6,127 nucleotides of DNA. Source: Acidobacteriota bacterium. GTDB taxonomy: Bacteria; Acidobacteriota; Thermoanaerobaculia; Multivoradales; JAHEKO01. A model generated the notes under the pieces. That model saw only the letters and a list, made by a program, of their open reading frames with translations. It was not told where the DNA came from and made no database searches. Shown in pieces: positions 4,548 through 6,127 of this stretch; position 1 is the stretch's first letter; the number at the start of each line of letters is the position of its first letter. Location of the stretch: the NCBI GenBank assembly GCA_029863825.1, contig JAOTUP010000138.1:1-6127 (forward strand). Reading direction: 5' to 3'. The position numbers and the translations under genes are program-made.

Positions 4548-6127
4548 CTAGTAGCGATAACGCACCTGAACCCGCGCCAGGGTCGCCGGCTCCCCGATCG
4601 GGAAGGCGCTTCCAGGCTCGAACCGAGCCCCAACGATCTCGAAGTCCAAACGCTCGAATCGCCTGATCCCAATTACTATATTCAGCTCAGTGCCCAGGTC
4701 CTTGCTCACGCCATCGGGATTCTGGTCGATGCTGGTTCGCGGCAGCGATGTCGATGCGACGTCCTGATGGTAGGTGTGCCCGATGAGCTCTATCGAGCTG
4801 GTCTTCATGAATCGCCTGCCGATGCCGACCGTCGAGATGATCATGTTCGACAGCTCTGGCGCCATGAGTTCTCCGTAGTAGCGGACGGCGGTCACGCCGC
4901 CAAGCCGGGCATTGTTGTCTTGCAATCCCGTCTGCCGAAACAGCGAGTCTCGCGTGCCGCCACTGTCACCCGAACCGTGCGCCAACCCGAGCGACAGCGT
5001 CAGGCGCGAAGGCGATGACGACGTCCAGCTCAGGCCCATATCGCCACCCCAGGCCGCGACATCCCGAGGACCGCGATTGCCCGTCAGGCTCGACAGCTCG
5101 ACCCAGCCCCTGATCTGATCACTCCACCGCCCGATCGCCCGAACCCCGATATGGGAGGAGGCTTCATCGCGCGTGCTGCCGAAATCCCGATGGACAAGGT
5201 AGGCAGCCATATGCCGCCGACGATTCCGGTTTGACACGTAGACGATGGTGTTGAGGGCATCCTCGTCACGCGGGGAGCCGTCGCTGAGCGTCGTGCTGAC
5301 CGACATCTCAAGATGCAGAGGACCGGCATCGCGAAAGAGGCGTAGAGCATCGAGATTCTGGTCGTACAGCCATTCCCGCGAGTCGTCGAAGTCCTGACGT
5401 CCGAGTTGGATGTCGAAGCCGAGACCCACGTCACGAAACAGTACGTACGCCTCGCCAACCGAGACCTCGTCGCTGGTCTCGTGCAAGCCGCCTCCCAGAT
5501 CCCGGCGCAGGATCCGATGTCGCAGATCGACCAGCGACGTCACCCTGGGTGTCGGCGCCCACACGACTCGTGCCCGGAGGCGCGACCCCGTATCATCGCG
5601 GTCGTCCAGCTCGTCTATGTCGGTATCGTCGGGATCGTCTAGCTCCATGTTCCGCCTCGAACCCACGGCAATCTCTTGTTGTACACCGACACGAACGGTT
5701 TTGCTGATCATGAAGCCTTCGCCGAAGAAATCGCCCATGTCGGCTGCGACCGACGACGGCCTGGCGGCTGCCGCCAGCTGCAAGCTGGACAACGGAATCG
5801 CCGAACGCTGTTTCACGTCGGGCGGAATCAGGACCGGAAAGCCGAGCACCTCGACGTGCAACGTTCCGTCCGAAAGCTGCTCGGCGTTCTCGATTCGACC
5901 GGCAATCCGCGCGACTCCGGGGTTTCGAACCTCGATGCTGTGAGCCACGATCCCGCCGTGCTTGTTTTCGAGACCGCGGACACGCACGCGCTGTCCGATG
6001 CAGGTCTCAAGGGTTCCACCGGCCCAGCGAGTCGTTGGGCCGGTCTCGATATCTCGTCCGAGCACCGTGATCCTGCCCGCCGTGGCTCCAGCCTTTGCCG
6101 GACCCCAGAGAAAGTCCTCTCGTCGGG
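4548..6127 (-). CDS. Alginate-export (AlgE-like) outer-membrane beta-barrel protein with N-terminal DUF5666-like region; 5' end off window
   Basis: The frame is open to the right edge (525 visible residues). A GTG at 6065 exists, but the upstream in-frame codons read AGATAGRITVLG, continuing the same domain, so it is not the likely start. Visible residues 1-104 hold two OB-fold-like units of DUF5666 type (GRITVLG with IGQRVRVRG, then IAGRIENAEQLSDGTLHVEV). Residues 105-160 are a linker that gives way to barrel-like strands. An Asp-rich stretch (162-180) follows. Residues 181-525 match the alginate-export barrel family, with LGRQDF, NLDALRLF, AAYLVHRD, FRQTGLQDNNARLGGV, YYGEL and PELSN. The last residue is aromatic (YRY end), as required for BAM-dependent outer-membrane insertion. 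AlgE forms an anion-selective channel for alginate; the substrate of this relative is unknown, and no alginate polymerisation genes are in view. The signal peptide would lie outside the window. Confidence 0.85.
   Translation of the reverse strand, partial: RREDFLWGPAKAGATAGRITVLGRDIETGPTTRWAGGTLETCIGQRVRVRGLENKHGGIVAHSIEVRNPGVARIAGRIENAEQLSDGTLHVEVLGFPVLIPPDVKQRSAIPLSSLQLAAAARPSSVAADMGDFFGEGFMISKTVRVGVQQEIAVGSRRNMELDDPDDTDIDELDDRDDTGSRLRARVVWAPTPRVTSLVDLRHRILRRDLGGGLHETSDEVSVGEAYVLFRDVGLGFDIQLGRQDFDDSREWLYDQNLDALRLFRDAGPLHLEMSVSTTLSDGSPRDEDALNTIVYVSNRNRRRHMAAYLVHRDFGSTRDEASSHIGVRAIGRWSDQIRGWVELSSLTGNRGPRDVAAWGGDMGLSWTSSSPSRLTLSLGLAHGSGDSGGTRDSLFRQTGLQDNNARLGGVTAVRYYGELMAPELSNMIISTVGIGRRFMKTSSIELIGHTYHQDVASTSLPRTSIDQNPDGVSKDLGTELNIVIGIRRFERLDFEIVGARFEPGSAFPIGEPATLARVQVRYRY

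Noticed and set aside
4545..5018. Plus-strand 157-codon frame antisense to the barrel gene
   Set aside because: It lies opposite the most conserved part of the alginate-export barrel (FRQTGLQDNNARLGGV to the C-terminus) and has no family similarity.
5410..5943. Plus-strand 177-codon frame antisense to the barrel gene N-terminal half
   Set aside because: Its Ser/Arg/Pro-rich composition is typical of a complement frame, and there is no plausible ribosome-binding site or motif.

Overview
The window looks like chromosomal DNA from a GC-rich Gram-negative bacterium. The evidence is an outer-membrane beta-barrel, a secreted protease with disulfide-rich repeats, and consistently GC-rich third codon positions. 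The combination of an uncharacterised GT-C-like membrane protein, an alginate-export-type porin and a GGGGTCAGG...CCTGACCCC inverted repeat is reminiscent of Myxococcota/Desulfobacterota-type or gammaproteobacterial genomes. No marker gene is present, so this placement is a guess.

Layout. (1) 1-1062, plus strand: the 3' part of a secreted serine-protease-like gene, with the tail of the trypsin fold, three cysteine-containing InlB-like repeats and a small beta-rich C-terminal domain. (2) 1063-1289: non-coding, with a G-run tract of quadruplex type that merges into a strong REP-like imperfect inverted repeat (1142-1211). (3) about 1284-2320, plus strand: a decaying toxin-antitoxin cluster. It holds a RelE toxin fragment without an N-terminus, a HigB/Gp49-like toxin whose N-terminal coding is shifted out of frame, an intact XRE antitoxin that overlaps it, and a truncated DUF2442 gene. 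(4) 2520-4196, minus strand: a polytopic membrane protein resembling GT-C (GT87/DUF2029-like) glycosyltransferases, convergent with the toxin-antitoxin cluster. (5) 4197-4547: a 351-bp gap with small dyads and no gene. (6) 4548 to the right edge, minus strand: an alginate-export (AlgE-like) outer-membrane barrel preceded by a DUF5666-like OB-fold region, with its N-terminus outside the window.

How the parts may work together. The barrel protein and the downstream GT-C-like protein are in the same orientation and could both serve envelope or exopolysaccharide biology (assembly at the inner membrane, passage through the outer membrane). The 351-bp gap argues against a tight operon. The toxin-antitoxin block is separate in strand and function. 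Its pieces show a 5' deletion, a frameshift and a 3' deletion around one intact antitoxin. I see no complete novel system. The most informative region is 1117-2325, where repeat structures and broken toxin-antitoxin genes lie side by side.
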